Source: VAZQ01 sp036555745
Lineage (GTDB): Bacteria > Pseudomonadota > Alphaproteobacteria > Rhizobiales > Xanthobacteraceae
Direction of reading: 5' to 3'
Length of the DNA: 64,000 nt
NCBI GenBank assembly: GCA_036555745.1
Contig: DATBKV010000121.1
Coordinates: forward strand, 46,632-110,631
Shown: positions 38,113 to 46,576 of the stretch, piece after piece
Layout of the letters: each line of letters begins with the position of its first letter
How positions within the stretch are numbered: position 1 is the first letter of the stretch
The notes under the pieces: generated by a model
What the model was told of the DNA's origin: nothing
Seen by the model: only the letters and a program-made list of their open reading frames with translations
The model's database searches: none
Translations under genes and position numbers: made by a program

Positions 38113-39156
38113 ATGGCCGTTGCCAGCAACAAACCAGCGGCCCAGGCTGCCGCAGTGCGTCGAGCACCCCTCGAACCGGCGGCGGGGCCGCCGGAGCTCG
38201 ACCGCGAGCAGGAGCTTCGGGCCTATCGCAGCATGCTGCTCATCCGGCGGTTCGAGGAGAAGGCCGGGCAGCTTTACGGAATGGGGCTGATCGGGGGATT
38301 CTGCCATCTCTATATCGGCCAGGAAGCCGTCGTGGTCGGCATGCAGATGACGATCAAGGATGGCGACGAGGTCATCACCGGCTACCGCGACCACGGCCAT
38401 ATGCTGGCCTGCGGCATGGACCCGAAAGGGGTGATGGCCGAGCTGACCGGCCGGCGCGGCGGCTACTCCAAGGGCAAAGGCGGCTCCATGCACATGTTTT
38501 CCGTCGAGAAAGGCTTCTTCGGCGGACACGGGATTGTCGGCGCCCAGGTGCCGATCGGAACCGGGCTGGCTTTTGCCAACCGATATCGCGGCAATGACAG
38601 AGTCTCGCTCACCTATTTCGGCGATGGCGCCGCCAATCAGGGACAGGTCTACGAAAGCTTCAACATGGCGAAGCTATGGAAGCTGCCGGTGGTCTACATC
38701 ATCGAGAACAATCAGTACGGGATGGGAACTTCGGTTGCACGCGCGTCGGCGACGACCAATCTCGCCCAGCGCGGCCGCTCCTTTGACATTCCCGGGGAAC
38801 AGGTCGACGGCATGGATATACGAGCGGTCAAGGCGGCGGGCGACAAGGCGGTCAAATGGTGTCGCGGGGGCAACGGCCCGATCATCCTCGAAATGCTGAC
38901 CTATCGCTACCGCGGGCACTCGATGTCCGACCCCGCCAAATATCGGCCCAAGGAGGAGGTGGACAAGGTGCGCACGGAGCACGATCCGATCGAGCAGGTG
39001 CGTGCGCGTCTGCTGCAGCGGGGATTCGCGAGCGAGGACTCGCTCAAGAAGGTCGACGCCGAAGTGCGCGCCGTCGTCAACGAGGCGGCGGAATTCGCAA
39101 CCAACGATGCGGAGCCCGATCCGGCCGAGCTGTGGACCGACGTGTACGCCGAGTAA
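38113..39156 (+). CDS. pdhA: pyruvate dehydrogenase E1 component, alpha subunit
   Basis: With PdhB forms the thiamine-dependent E1 of the pyruvate dehydrogenase complex. 347 residues with an Ala/Pro-rich leader of about 35. The TPP-binding motif is GDGAANQGQVYESFNMAKLW to IENNQ, and the phosphorylation-loop region of the eukaryotic homologue is seen as YRYRGHSMSDPAKYR. GGFCHLYIGQEAVVVGM and GYRDHGHMLACG are also family marks. The start follows GAGGAGAACG. It heads the PDH operon. Confidence 0.97.
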   Translation: MAVASNKPAAQAAAVRRAPLEPAAGPPELDREQELRAYRSMLLIRRFEEKAGQLYGMGLIGGFCHLYIGQEAVVVGMQMTIKDGDEVITGYRDHGHMLACGMDPKGVMAELTGRRGGYSKGKGGSMHMFSVEKGFFGGHGIVGAQVPIGTGLAFANRYRGNDRVSLTYFGDGAANQGQVYESFNMAKLWKLPVVYIIENNQYGMGTSVARASATTNLAQRGRSFDIPGEQVDGMDIRAVKAAGDKAVKWCRGGNGPIILEMLTYRYRGHSMSDPAKYRPKEEVDKVRTEHDPIEQVRARLLQRGFASEDSLKKVDAEVRAVVNEAAEFATNDAEPDPAELWTDVYAE

Positions 39157-39159
39157 CGC

Positions 39160-39324
39160 ATGGCCGGGATCGTAGCGACAGTGGGCCCTTGGGTGCCGGC
39201 GTGCTTTAGCAACTCGATGGGCGCCCCCTGGCGGCGCAGCGCGCGCTTCGTCCGTCGCGTCCGCGCCATGATGGCGGTGGCGGCGAAGCGGGCGCAGACC
39301 CGGCACCCGGTCGCCAACGGGTGA
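39160..39324 (+). CDS. small open frame between pdhA and pdhB, doubtful
   Basis: 54 codons starting with ATG 3 bases after the pdhA stop and ending 7 bases before the pdhB ATG, so it fills the 175-base gap exactly. The product would be very basic (RRSARFVRRVRAMMAVAAKR) with no family I recognise. GC bias easily produces such frames, and I see no good ribosome binding site; the frame includes a CACCCG/CGGGTG hairpin at 39304-39323. Most likely untranslated spacer. Confidence 0.2.
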   Translation: MAGIVATVGPWVPACFSNSMGAPWRRSARFVRRVRAMMAVAAKRAQTRHPVANG

Positions 39325-39331
39325 CGCTTCC

Positions 39332-40744
39332 ATGCCGATCCAAGTATTGATGCCCGCGCTGTCGCCCACCATGGAGAAAGGCAACCTCGCCAAGTGGCAC
39401 AAGAAGGAAGGCGATACGGTCAAATCCGGCGATGTCATCGCCGAGATCGAAACCGACAAAGCCACCATGGAGGTCGAGGCGGTCGACGAAGGTACTCTCG
39501 GCAGGATCCTGGTGCCGGAGGGCACCAATGATGTCGCGGTCAATACGCCGATCGCCATGATCCTGGCGGACGGCGAGGATGCCGCCGCGCTCAAGGATGC
39601 GGCAGCACCGGCACGCCAGCAGAAGGCGGCCGAGTCGGCGCCGCCCGCGAAGGCCGAGCAACCCGCGCCGCAGGTCAACCGCGCGCCCGCGCCGCCGCCG
39701 CCGGCGGCGGCGGCTCCGCAGCTGCAGCCTCAGCCCGAGCCGGACGTGCCGGAAGGCACCGAAATGGCCACGATGACCGTGCGCGAAGCGCTGCGTGATG
39801 CCATGGCGGAAGAGATGCGCCGTGATGACAAGGTGTTCGTCATCGGCGAGGAGGTGGCCGAGTATCAGGGCGCCTACAAGGTGACGCAGGGCCTGTTGCA
39901 GGAATTCGGCGAGGGACGCGTGATCGACACGCCGATCACCGAGCATGGCTTTACCGGGCTCGGGATCGGCGCGGCATTCGCCGGGCTGAAGCCGGTCGTC
40001 GAGTTCATGACCTTCAATTTCGCCATGCAGGCGATGGACCAGCTCATCAATTCGGCGGCCAAGACGCGCTACATGTCGGGTGGACAGATGGGCGCGTCGG
40101 TGGTGTTCCGCGGACCGAACGGTCCGGCGGCGCGCGTTGCCGCCCAGCACAGCCAGGATTTCAGCTCCTGGTATTCGCACGTGCCCGGGCTCAAGGTGAT
40201 CGCCCCTTACAGCGCCGCCGACGCCAAAGGCCTGCTCAAATCCGCCATCCGCGATCCCAATCCCGTCATCTTTCTCGAAAACGAAATCCTCTATGGCCAC
40301 AGCTTCCCGGTACCGAAGCTCGATGACTATCTCGTGCCGATCGGCAAGGCCAAGGTCGTGCGCTCCGGGAGCGACGTCACCATCGTGGCCTGGTCGATCG
40401 GCATGACCTATGCGTTAAAGGCGGCCGACGAGCTCGCCAAGGACGGGATCGGCGCCGAGGTCATCGATCTGCGCACGCTCAAGCCCATGGACACCGCGAC
40501 CATCGTCGAGTCCGTGAAGAAGACCGCACGCGTGGTGACGGTGGAGGAGGGCTGGCGGCAATCGGGCGTCGGCGCCGAGATCGCCGCCAGCGTGACCGAG
40601 CAAGCCTTCGACTGGCTCGATGCGCCGGTGATGCGGGTCACCGGCAAGGACGTGCCGATGCCGTACGCGGCCAATCTCGAAAAGCTGGCGCTGCCGTCGG
40701 TCGCGGAAGTGGTCGCGGCAGCCAAGGCGGTCTGTTACCGGTGA
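39332..40744 (+). CDS. pdhB: pyruvate dehydrogenase E1 component, beta subunit, with N-terminal lipoyl domain
   Basis: 470 residues. Residues 1-80 are a complete lipoyl domain with the lipoylation lysine Lys43 in ETDKATMEVEA, nearly the same as that of PdhC. An Ala/Pro/Gln-rich linker (about 85-145) leads to the E1 beta transketolase-like domain: VREALRDAMAEEMRRDDKVFVIGEEV, GFTGLGIGAAFAGLKPVVEF, and VRVVTVEEGW-like ARVVTVEEGWRQSGVGAEI. An E1 beta carrying its own lipoyl domain is a known feature of alphaproteobacterial complexes (Rhizobium, Zymomonas). The start at 39332 matches the E2 N-terminus. Confidence 0.97.
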   Translation: MPIQVLMPALSPTMEKGNLAKWHKKEGDTVKSGDVIAEIETDKATMEVEAVDEGTLGRILVPEGTNDVAVNTPIAMILADGEDAAALKDAAAPARQQKAAESAPPAKAEQPAPQVNRAPAPPPPAAAAPQLQPQPEPDVPEGTEMATMTVREALRDAMAEEMRRDDKVFVIGEEVAEYQGAYKVTQGLLQEFGEGRVIDTPITEHGFTGLGIGAAFAGLKPVVEFMTFNFAMQAMDQLINSAAKTRYMSGGQMGASVVFRGPNGPAARVAAQHSQDFSSWYSHVPGLKVIAPYSAADAKGLLKSAIRDPNPVIFLENEILYGHSFPVPKLDDYLVPIGKAKVVRSGSDVTIVAWSIGMTYALKAADELAKDGIGAEVIDLRTLKPMDTATIVESVKKTARVVTVEEGWRQSGVGAEIAASVTEQAFDWLDAPVMRVTGKDVPMPYAANLEKLALPSVAEVVAAAKAVCYR

Positions 40745-40750
40745 GGTGTG

Positions 40751-41050
40751 ATGAGCAAACCATATCAGGCGCTGAATATTCCGCCGGCCGCGAACGAGCG
40801 CGGCGGCTTTGAATTCCTGCGCTGCGCGCTCGTCGACGACGAGCTCCATCTGATGCTGCGTCCGGTGTTCAACGCACCGAACGATTGGGGCCGCGCGCTC
40901 GCCGAGGTCGCGCGACAGGTGGCGCGCGCCTACGCGCACCAGGGCCGTTTTTCGGAAGCCGAAATGCTGACGAGCATCGAATCCGCATTCGCGACCGAGA
41001 TGAAGAACCCGTCCAACGTCGCGAGCTCGATCGGCCCGATCGGCGGCTAG
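40751..41050 (+). CDS. DUF5076 protein (first of a pair)
   Basis: 99 residues from the ATG at 40751, which has GAGGT five bases upstream and begins 6 bases after pdhB. No function is known for the family. The core EFLRCALVDDELHLMLRPVFNAPNDWGRALAEVARQVARAY-type pattern (strand, turn, strand, then a helix with WGRALAEVARQ) is shared with the protein at 41154. No signal peptide or membrane helix, so probably cytoplasmic. Its fixed place inside the PDH operon suggests a part in the complex's assembly or control, which is inference only. Confidence 0.75.
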   Translation: MSKPYQALNIPPAANERGGFEFLRCALVDDELHLMLRPVFNAPNDWGRALAEVARQVARAYAHQGRFSEAEMLTSIESAFATEMKNPSNVASSIGPIGG

Positions 41051-41074
41051 CGCGACGACGGACCACTGGCATCG

Positions 41075-41132
41075 CAGCCGCTCTGCGGCTGACGCGCTTG
41101 TTCCGGCGAAGGAGCTCTGCGCTTCGCCGGAA
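41075..41132. other. two consecutive hairpins between the DUF5076 genes
   Basis: CAGCCGC (41075-41081) pairs with GCGGCTG (41085-41091) around a 3-base loop. TTCCGGCGAAG (41101-41111) pairs perfectly with CTTCGCCGGAA (41122-41132) around a 10-base loop. Neither is followed by a T run. They fill the 103-base gap and could act as mRNA processing or stability elements, or be a small dispersed palindrome. Confidence 0.6.
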
Positions 41133-41153
41133 AGCGCCGCAAGGGAAGAGGCG

Positions 41154-41444
41154 ATGGCGACGTTCGATGCGCTCCATGTTCCGCCCACTGCGCTCGAGCA
41201 CGGCGGGGTCGAGGTCTTGCGGGCGGCGATCGTGGAAGGGGGGCTGCACGTTTCCTTGCGGCGCGCCTTCGACGATCCGCAGGCCTGGGGCATGGTGATC
41301 GCCGACGTCGCCCGCCATGCCGCGCGTATTTTCGCCAAGGAGACCAAGCTCTCCGAGGAGGAGGCGATCGAGCGCATCCGCGCGATGTTCGATGCCGAGA
41401 TGGACGCGCCTACCGATCCCGGCACCACTGGCGCGATCAGCTAG
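41154..41444 (+). CDS. DUF5076 protein (second of a pair)
   Basis: 96 residues from the ATG at 41154, preceded by GGAAGAGG. It aligns with the protein at 40751 along its length: ALHVPPTALEHGGVEVLRAAIVEG against ALNIPPAANERGGFEFLRCALVDD, WGMVIADVARHAARIFA against WGRALAEVARQVARAYA, and a C-terminal SIGP/TGAIS tail. Divergence is considerable, so the duplication is old. Function unknown; it lies 10 bases before pdhC. Confidence 0.75.
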   Translation: MATFDALHVPPTALEHGGVEVLRAAIVEGGLHVSLRRAFDDPQAWGMVIADVARHAARIFAKETKLSEEEAIERIRAMFDAEMDAPTDPGTTGAIS

Positions 41445-41454
41445 ACGAACTGCC

Positions 41455-42867
41455 ATGCCGGTCAACATCCTGATGCCCGCGCTCTCGCCCACGATGGAGA
41501 AGGGCAACCTCGCGAAGTGGCTCAAGAAGGAGGGTGACAAGGTCAAGCCGGGCGACGTCATCGCCGAGATCGAGACCGACAAGGCGACGATGGAGTACGA
41601 GGCGATCGACGAGGGCACCCTCGCCAGGATCGTGGTGCCCGAGGGCACCCAGGATGTGCCGATCAATCAGCTCATTGCCGTGCTCGCGGAGGAGGGCGAG
41701 GACGTGCAAGCAGCGGCAGCTTCGGCCGCGAAAAGCGGATCGGCTGCCAAGCCAGCGGCAGCAGCCGCGCCCACGAGCGCGCCGCCCGCCGCATCCGAGA
41801 CGCGCCCTGCCGGCGCTCCTCGGGATGAGGCTTCGAAGCGCCCGCGCGCACAGACTGTTTCCCCTCGTCCCGAGGAGGGCGCGAACGCGCCCGTCTCGAA
41901 GGACGGGGGCCCCGACGCCGCCGGTCGCCTCACCAATCGCGTCTTCTCATCCCCTCTGGCCCGCCGCCTGGCGCGGGACGCCGGCATCGATCTCGCCCGC
42001 ATCCCGGGTTCCGGCCCGCGCGGCCGCGTGATCGCGCGCGACGTGGAAGCCGCGAAATCGGGCCGCGGGCTTCTGGCGCCGGCGCCCCCCGCGGCGCCGG
42101 GCGCGCTGCCGCCCACGATCCAGGCGCCCTCCGACGAGAAAATCCGCGCGTTGTTCGAGCCCGGCTCCTACGACGCCATCCCGCACGACAATGTCCGCAA
42201 GGTGATCGCGCGGCGCCTGACCGAGGCCAAGCTCACGATCCCGCATTTCTATCTCACGCTCGATTGCGACATCGGCCGCCTGCTGGCGGCGCGCGAGGAG
42301 ATCAACGCCGCCGCGCCCAAGGACACCGACGGAAAGCCGGCATACAAGATCTCGGTCAACGATTTCGTGATCAAGGCGCTGGCGCTGGCACTGCAGCGCG
42401 TTCCCGACGCCAATGTGACCTGGACCGAAGCCGCCATGCTCAGGCACAAGCATTCCGACATCGGGGTGGCGGTGGCCATTCCGGGCGGGCTGATCACGCC
42501 GGTCGTGCGCAAGGCGGAGCAGAAATCGCTTTCGGTCATCTCCAACGAGATGAAGGATTTCGCCGCGCGGGCACGGGCGCGAAAGCTCAAGCCCGAGGAA
42601 TACCAGGGCGGCAGCAGCGCGGTGTCCAATCTCGGCATGTATGGGGTCAAGGAATTCTACGCCATCATCAATCCGCCGCACGCGACCATTCTGTCGGTCG
42701 GGGCCGGCGAGGAGCGTCCAGTCGTGCGCAACGGCAAGCTCGAAGCCGCGCATGTCATCACTGTTGGGCTTGCCACCGATCACCGCGCCGTCGACGGTGC
42801 GCTCGGCGCGCAGCTTCTCGGCGCCTTCAAAGCGTTGGTCGAGAACCCCGTGATGATGGTGGTTTGA
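41455..42867 (+). CDS. pdhC: dihydrolipoamide acetyltransferase (E2) of pyruvate dehydrogenase
   Basis: Forms the core of the complex and moves the acetyl group to CoA. 470 residues with one lipoyl domain (1-80; Lys43 in ETDKATMEYEA), an Ala/Pro-rich linker, the peripheral subunit-binding domain SPLARRLARDAGIDLARIPG to VIARDVEAA at about 162-200, and the catalytic domain from about 235 with TDHRAVDGALGAQLLGAF near the C-terminus, which holds the catalytic HxxxDG. The N-terminus is nearly identical to that of PdhB. The ATG at 41455 is the family start. Confidence 0.97.
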   Translation: MPVNILMPALSPTMEKGNLAKWLKKEGDKVKPGDVIAEIETDKATMEYEAIDEGTLARIVVPEGTQDVPINQLIAVLAEEGEDVQAAAASAAKSGSAAKPAAAAAPTSAPPAASETRPAGAPRDEASKRPRAQTVSPRPEEGANAPVSKDGGPDAAGRLTNRVFSSPLARRLARDAGIDLARIPGSGPRGRVIARDVEAAKSGRGLLAPAPPAAPGALPPTIQAPSDEKIRALFEPGSYDAIPHDNVRKVIARRLTEAKLTIPHFYLTLDCDIGRLLAAREEINAAAPKDTDGKPAYKISVNDFVIKALALALQRVPDANVTWTEAAMLRHKHSDIGVAVAIPGGLITPVVRKAEQKSLSVISNEMKDFAARARARKLKPEEYQGGSSAVSNLGMYGVKEFYAIINPPHATILSVGAGEERPVVRNGKLEAAHVITVGLATDHRAVDGALGAQLLGAFKALVENPVMMVV

Positions 42868-42966
42868 GCGGCCGCGGATGACTACCTGCGGCGTGGATCG
42901 TCGCCGCTGATGCCGTCGGACATCACATCGCACGGCGGACCACCCGTAGATAGCGGAGACGCGCAA

Positions 42967-44385
42967 GTGGCGGACTCGTTCGACATCATCGTCATCGGCT
43001 CAGGACCCGGCGGCTACGTGACGGCGATCCGGGCCGCGCAGCTCGGTTTTCGGACCGCGATCATCGAGCGCGACCATCTCGGCGGCATCTGCCTGAACTG
43101 GGGCTGCATTCCGACCAAGGCGCTGCTGCGCTCGGCCGAAATCTTCCACTACCTGCAGCATCCCGGCGACTATGGCCTGACCGCCGGAAAAGTCGGCTAC
43201 GACGCGGCCGCCGTGGTCAAACGCTCGCGTGCCGTCGCCAAGCGGCTGAGCGACGGGGTCGGTTTTCTGATGCGCAAGAACAAGGTCAACGTGATCTGGG
43301 GTGAAGCGGCGATCGATGCGCCTGGCAAGGTCACGGTCAAGCCGGGCAAGGGCGAGCCGCCGAAAGGAGCATCGGGACCCGGCAGCTACCAGGCCGGGCA
43401 CATCATCGTGGCCACCGGCGCGCGGCCGCGCGTGCTGCCGGGGCTCGAGCCCGACAAGAAGCTGATCTGGACCTACTTCGAGGCCATGATCCCTGATCGC
43501 ATCCCGAAATCGCTGCTCGTCGTCGGCTCCGGCGCCATCGGCATCGAGTTCGCTTCATTCTTTCGAACCTTCGGCGCCGAGGTGACGGTGGTCGAGGTGC
43601 TGCCGCAGATTCTGCCCGCCGAGGACGCCGAGATTTCGGCGTTCGCCCGCAAGCAGTTCCACAAGCAGGGCATCAAGATCCTGACCGGTGCCAGGGTAAC
43701 CAAGCTCGACAAACACGCCGACGGGGTCACTGCCACGATCGAAGGCGACAAGGGCGGCACGCAAACCCTGACGGCCGAGCGCGTGATCTCTGCGGTCGGC
43801 GTCGTCGGCAATATCGAGAATCTCGGACTCGAAAAGCTTGGCGTGAAGACCGAGCGCGGGGCCATCGTGGTCGATGCGTTCAATCGCACCAACGTGCCCG
43901 GCATCTATGCCATCGGCGATGTCTGTGGGCCGCCGCTGCTCGCGCATAAGGCCGAGCACGAGGGCGTCATCTGTGTCGAGGGGATCAAAGGCTTGCAGCC
44001 GCATCCGATGGACAAGCGGCTGATCCCGGCCTGCACCTACTGTTCGCCCCAGATCGCTTCGGTGGGCCTCACCGAGCAGGCTGCGAAGGCAAGCAAGCTC
44101 GATGTCCGCGTCGGGCGCTTTCCGTTCCTGGGCAACGGCAAAGCGATCGCGCTCGGCGAGGACCAAGGGCTGGTCAAAGTGATTTTCGACCGCAAGACCG
44201 GCGCGCTTCTGGGCGCCCACATGGTCGGAGCGGAGGTTACGGAACTGATCCAGGGCTATGTGATCGCGATGAATCTCGAGACCACCGAGGAAGAGCTCAT
44301 CCACACCGTATTCCCGCACCCGACGTTGTCGGAAATGATGAAGGAAGCAGTGCTCGACGCTTACGGCCGCGTGCTCAACATGTGA
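42967..44385 (+). CDS. lpdA: dihydrolipoamide dehydrogenase (E3)
   Basis: Reoxidises the lipoyl groups of the complex with NAD+. 472 residues from the GTG at 42967, chosen because GGAG lies 8 bases upstream and it gives the short family N-terminus VADSFDIIVIGSGPGGY; an ATG at 42910 would add 19 non-conserved residues. The redox-active disulphide is GGICLNWGCIPTKALL, the NAD-binding loop LLVVGSGAIGIEFASFF, the second FAD contact GIYAIGDVCGPPLLAHKAEHEG, and the C-terminal catalytic His/Glu HTVFPHPTLSEMM. A 99-base gap follows pdhC. Confidence 0.97.
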   Translation: MADSFDIIVIGSGPGGYVTAIRAAQLGFRTAIIERDHLGGICLNWGCIPTKALLRSAEIFHYLQHPGDYGLTAGKVGYDAAAVVKRSRAVAKRLSDGVGFLMRKNKVNVIWGEAAIDAPGKVTVKPGKGEPPKGASGPGSYQAGHIIVATGARPRVLPGLEPDKKLIWTYFEAMIPDRIPKSLLVVGSGAIGIEFASFFRTFGAEVTVVEVLPQILPAEDAEISAFARKQFHKQGIKILTGARVTKLDKHADGVTATIEGDKGGTQTLTAERVISAVGVVGNIENLGLEKLGVKTERGAIVVDAFNRTNVPGIYAIGDVCGPPLLAHKAEHEGVICVEGIKGLQPHPMDKRLIPACTYCSPQIASVGLTEQAAKASKLDVRVGRFPFLGNGKAIALGEDQGLVKVIFDRKTGALLGAHMVGAEVTELIQGYVIAMNLETTEEELIHTVFPHPTLSEMMKEAVLDAYGRVLNM

Positions 44386-44411
44386 AAGCACCGCCGGCTC
44401 TCCTTGGTTCA

Positions 44412-45422
44412 ATGCCTATCATCGACATTCACACCCACTGCTCGCAACGTCCGCACGGCGATCCGTTCGGGGTCGCAGAGGCGTTGCGCGCAGTCCCCGT
44501 CGGCAAGAATGCCGTGACCAACTATCGCGGCCTGCCGGCGGTGTCCTACCACGAGATGTTCGATTTCGAGCTGCAGCAGGACGTGTGCCGCAAGGCCGGA
44601 ATCACCGGCCGCGTCATCAGCACTCCCTTTACGGCCGAGGTCGTGTCAGCGATCTCGACGCGGCCGGCGCTCGACGTCGTCAAATACGTCAACGATCAGG
44701 TCGCCGAAGTCGTAGCGCGGGCCCCGAAGTCGAATTGGGGTCTCGGCACGCTCAACCCGCTCGATGCGAGCCATCTGCCCGAGGGCGAGCGCTGCCTTGG
44801 ACCGCTCGGCTTCAAGGGCCTGTTGATCACCTCGAGCTGGCATGGCGAGTTCATCGACGCTGAAGCGGCCGCGCCCTTCTGGGAATGGGCGCAGGCGCGC
44901 CAGGTGCCGGTCTTCATCCATCCGCCACGGGTGCCGATCGGACATGATCAGCAGATGGATCAATACAAGCTCGACGAGCTGGTCGGGCGGCCGTTCGACA
45001 CCGCCATGGCGCTCGCGCGCATGATCCTGTCGGGGCTGTTCGACCGCTACCCGCGCCTGAAGATCGTGGTCGCGCATATGGGCGGCGGACTCCTGCCGGT
45101 CATGGGGCGACTCGATTTCGGTTGGCGGCTGGGCTGCGAGGGCATGCCCGAGCGCGCCATCATCCGCTGCCAGCAGCGTCCGAGCAGCTATCTCAGCCGG
45201 CTATGCGTCGACACCATGGGTTTCTGGGCGCCGCATGTACACGAGGCGGTCGCCGTGTTCGGCGCCGACCGCGTGATGTTCGGCACCGACTACGGTCCGG
45301 TTCCGATCGATCCCGCCGAACACGTCGACATCATCGAGGGCCTTGCGATCCCGGCGGCGGACAAGGAAAAGATTCTTTGGCGCAACGCGGCGCGCTTCTT
45401 CGATCTCCAGGCGACGAATTGA
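44412..45422 (+). CDS. amidohydrolase 2 family (ACMSD-like) metal-dependent hydrolase or decarboxylase
   Basis: 336 residues from the ATG at 44412, giving MPIIDIHTHCS with the metal-binding HxH. A GTG at 44382 overlaps the lpdA stop as GTGA and would add ten residues; coupling makes it a real alternative. Further family motifs: PVFIHPPRVPIG, LKIVVAHMGGGLLPVMGRLDFG and MFGTDYGPVP, holding the remaining metal ligands. The group includes aminocarboxymuconate semialdehyde decarboxylase and aromatic acid decarboxylases/hydrolases; substrate unknown. An insertion between lpdA and lipA in an otherwise conserved order. Confidence 0.8.
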   Translation: MPIIDIHTHCSQRPHGDPFGVAEALRAVPVGKNAVTNYRGLPAVSYHEMFDFELQQDVCRKAGITGRVISTPFTAEVVSAISTRPALDVVKYVNDQVAEVVARAPKSNWGLGTLNPLDASHLPEGERCLGPLGFKGLLITSSWHGEFIDAEAAAPFWEWAQARQVPVFIHPPRVPIGHDQQMDQYKLDELVGRPFDTAMALARMILSGLFDRYPRLKIVVAHMGGGLLPVMGRLDFGWRLGCEGMPERAIIRCQQRPSSYLSRLCVDTMGFWAPHVHEAVAVFGADRVMFGTDYGPVPIDPAEHVDIIEGLAIPAADKEKILWRNAARFFDLQATN

Positions 45423-45593
45423 TGCTTTGCTGCCCGCCGCCGGGAGCTGGCGCGACCCCCGCCATGGTCCAAGGCGCGAGCGCACATGCAGCAGGGGGCA
45501 TCCGCGATGCCTGCGCGCCGCCGCGCTGGGGTCCGTTCCGCGCGCATGGTCGCGTGCCTGATTTGACGACCCGCGGCTTGCGCGCGCCACAGC

Positions 45594-45618
45594 GGCTCCG
45601 TAAGTAAGCTGCGGAGCC
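45594..45618 (+). promoter_or_regulatory. hairpin burying the lipA ribosome binding site
   Basis: GGCTCCG (45594-45600) pairs perfectly with CGGAGCC (45612-45618) around an 11-base loop. The 3' arm contains the GGAG (45613-45616) that serves as the lipA Shine-Dalgarno sequence, 6 bases before the ATG at 45623. In the folded state ribosome access should be poor, so translation may depend on unfolding. The remainder of the 200-base gap after the amidohydrolase shows nothing else I can support. Confidence 0.55.
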
Positions 45619-45622
45619 TTTC

Positions 45623-46576
45623 ATGACCACGGTCCTCGATGCCCGCGACAGACTGCGCCATCCCGAAAAGGCGCACCGCCCCGACGCGCCGGTCGCGAAA
45701 AAGCCCGACTGGATCAGGGTCAAAGCACCGGTATCGAAGGGCTATGGCGAGACGCTGGCGATCGTGCGCGCCAATCGCCTGCATACGGTCTGCGAGGAGG
45801 CCGGCTGCCCCAATATCGGCGAATGCTGGGACAAGAAGCACGCCACCTTCATGATCATGGGCGACACCTGCACGCGCGCTTGCGCGTTCTGCAACGTCAA
45901 GACGGGTTTACCGATTCCACTGGATACGGCCGAGCCTTTGCGGGTGGCGCAGGCCATCGCAAAGCTCGGCCTCAAGCATGTGGTCGTGACCTCCGTCGAT
46001 CGCGACGATCTCGACGACGGCGGCGCCGCACACTTTGCCGCGGTCATCGGCGCGATTCGCAGGCATTGCCCGACAACCACGATCGAGGTGCTGACGCCCG
46101 ATTTCCTGCGCAAGCAGGGGGCGATCGAGACCGTGGTCGCGGCCAGGCCCGACGTGTTCAACCACAATCTCGAGACCGTGCCATCAAAATACCTCACGGT
46201 GCGCCCGGGCGCGCGCTACTTCGCCTCGGTCCGACTGTTGCAGCGCGTGAAGGAGATCGATCCCGCGATGTTCGTCAAATCGGGCATCATGCTCGGCCTC
46301 GGCGAGGAGCGGAACGAGGTTCTCCAGGTCATGGATGATCTGCGCGCGGCCGACGTCGACTTCCTCACCATCGGGCAATACCTGCAGCCGACGCGCAAGC
46401 ACCATCCAGTCGCGCGATTCGTTCCCCCTGATGAGTTCCAGGCTTACGAGACCATCGCTTATGCGAAAGGCTTTCTCATGGTTTCGTCCTCGCCGCTGAC
46501 ACGCTCCTCGCATCATGCCGGCGAGGATTTCGCACGGCTCAAGGCGGCGCGCGATGGCACGCGCGGACGCCCCTGA
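45623..46576 (+). CDS. lipA: lipoyl synthase
   Basis: Radical SAM enzyme that inserts two sulphurs into octanoyl groups bound to lipoyl domains, here presumably those of PdhB and PdhC encoded just upstream. 317 residues. The auxiliary cluster cysteines are CEEAGCPNIGEC, the radical SAM cluster is CTRACAFC, and the C-terminal RSSHHAGED (SSPLTRSSHHAGEDF) carries the conserved serine ligand. The start ATG at 45623 lies next to the hairpin described above. Confidence 0.98.
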   Translation: MTTVLDARDRLRHPEKAHRPDAPVAKKPDWIRVKAPVSKGYGETLAIVRANRLHTVCEEAGCPNIGECWDKKHATFMIMGDTCTRACAFCNVKTGLPIPLDTAEPLRVAQAIAKLGLKHVVVTSVDRDDLDDGGAAHFAAVIGAIRRHCPTTTIEVLTPDFLRKQGAIETVVAARPDVFNHNLETVPSKYLTVRPGARYFASVRLLQRVKEIDPAMFVKSGIMLGLGEERNEVLQVMDDLRAADVDFLTIGQYLQPTRKHHPVARFVPPDEFQAYETIAYAKGFLMVSSSPLTRSSHHAGEDFARLKAARDGTRGRP

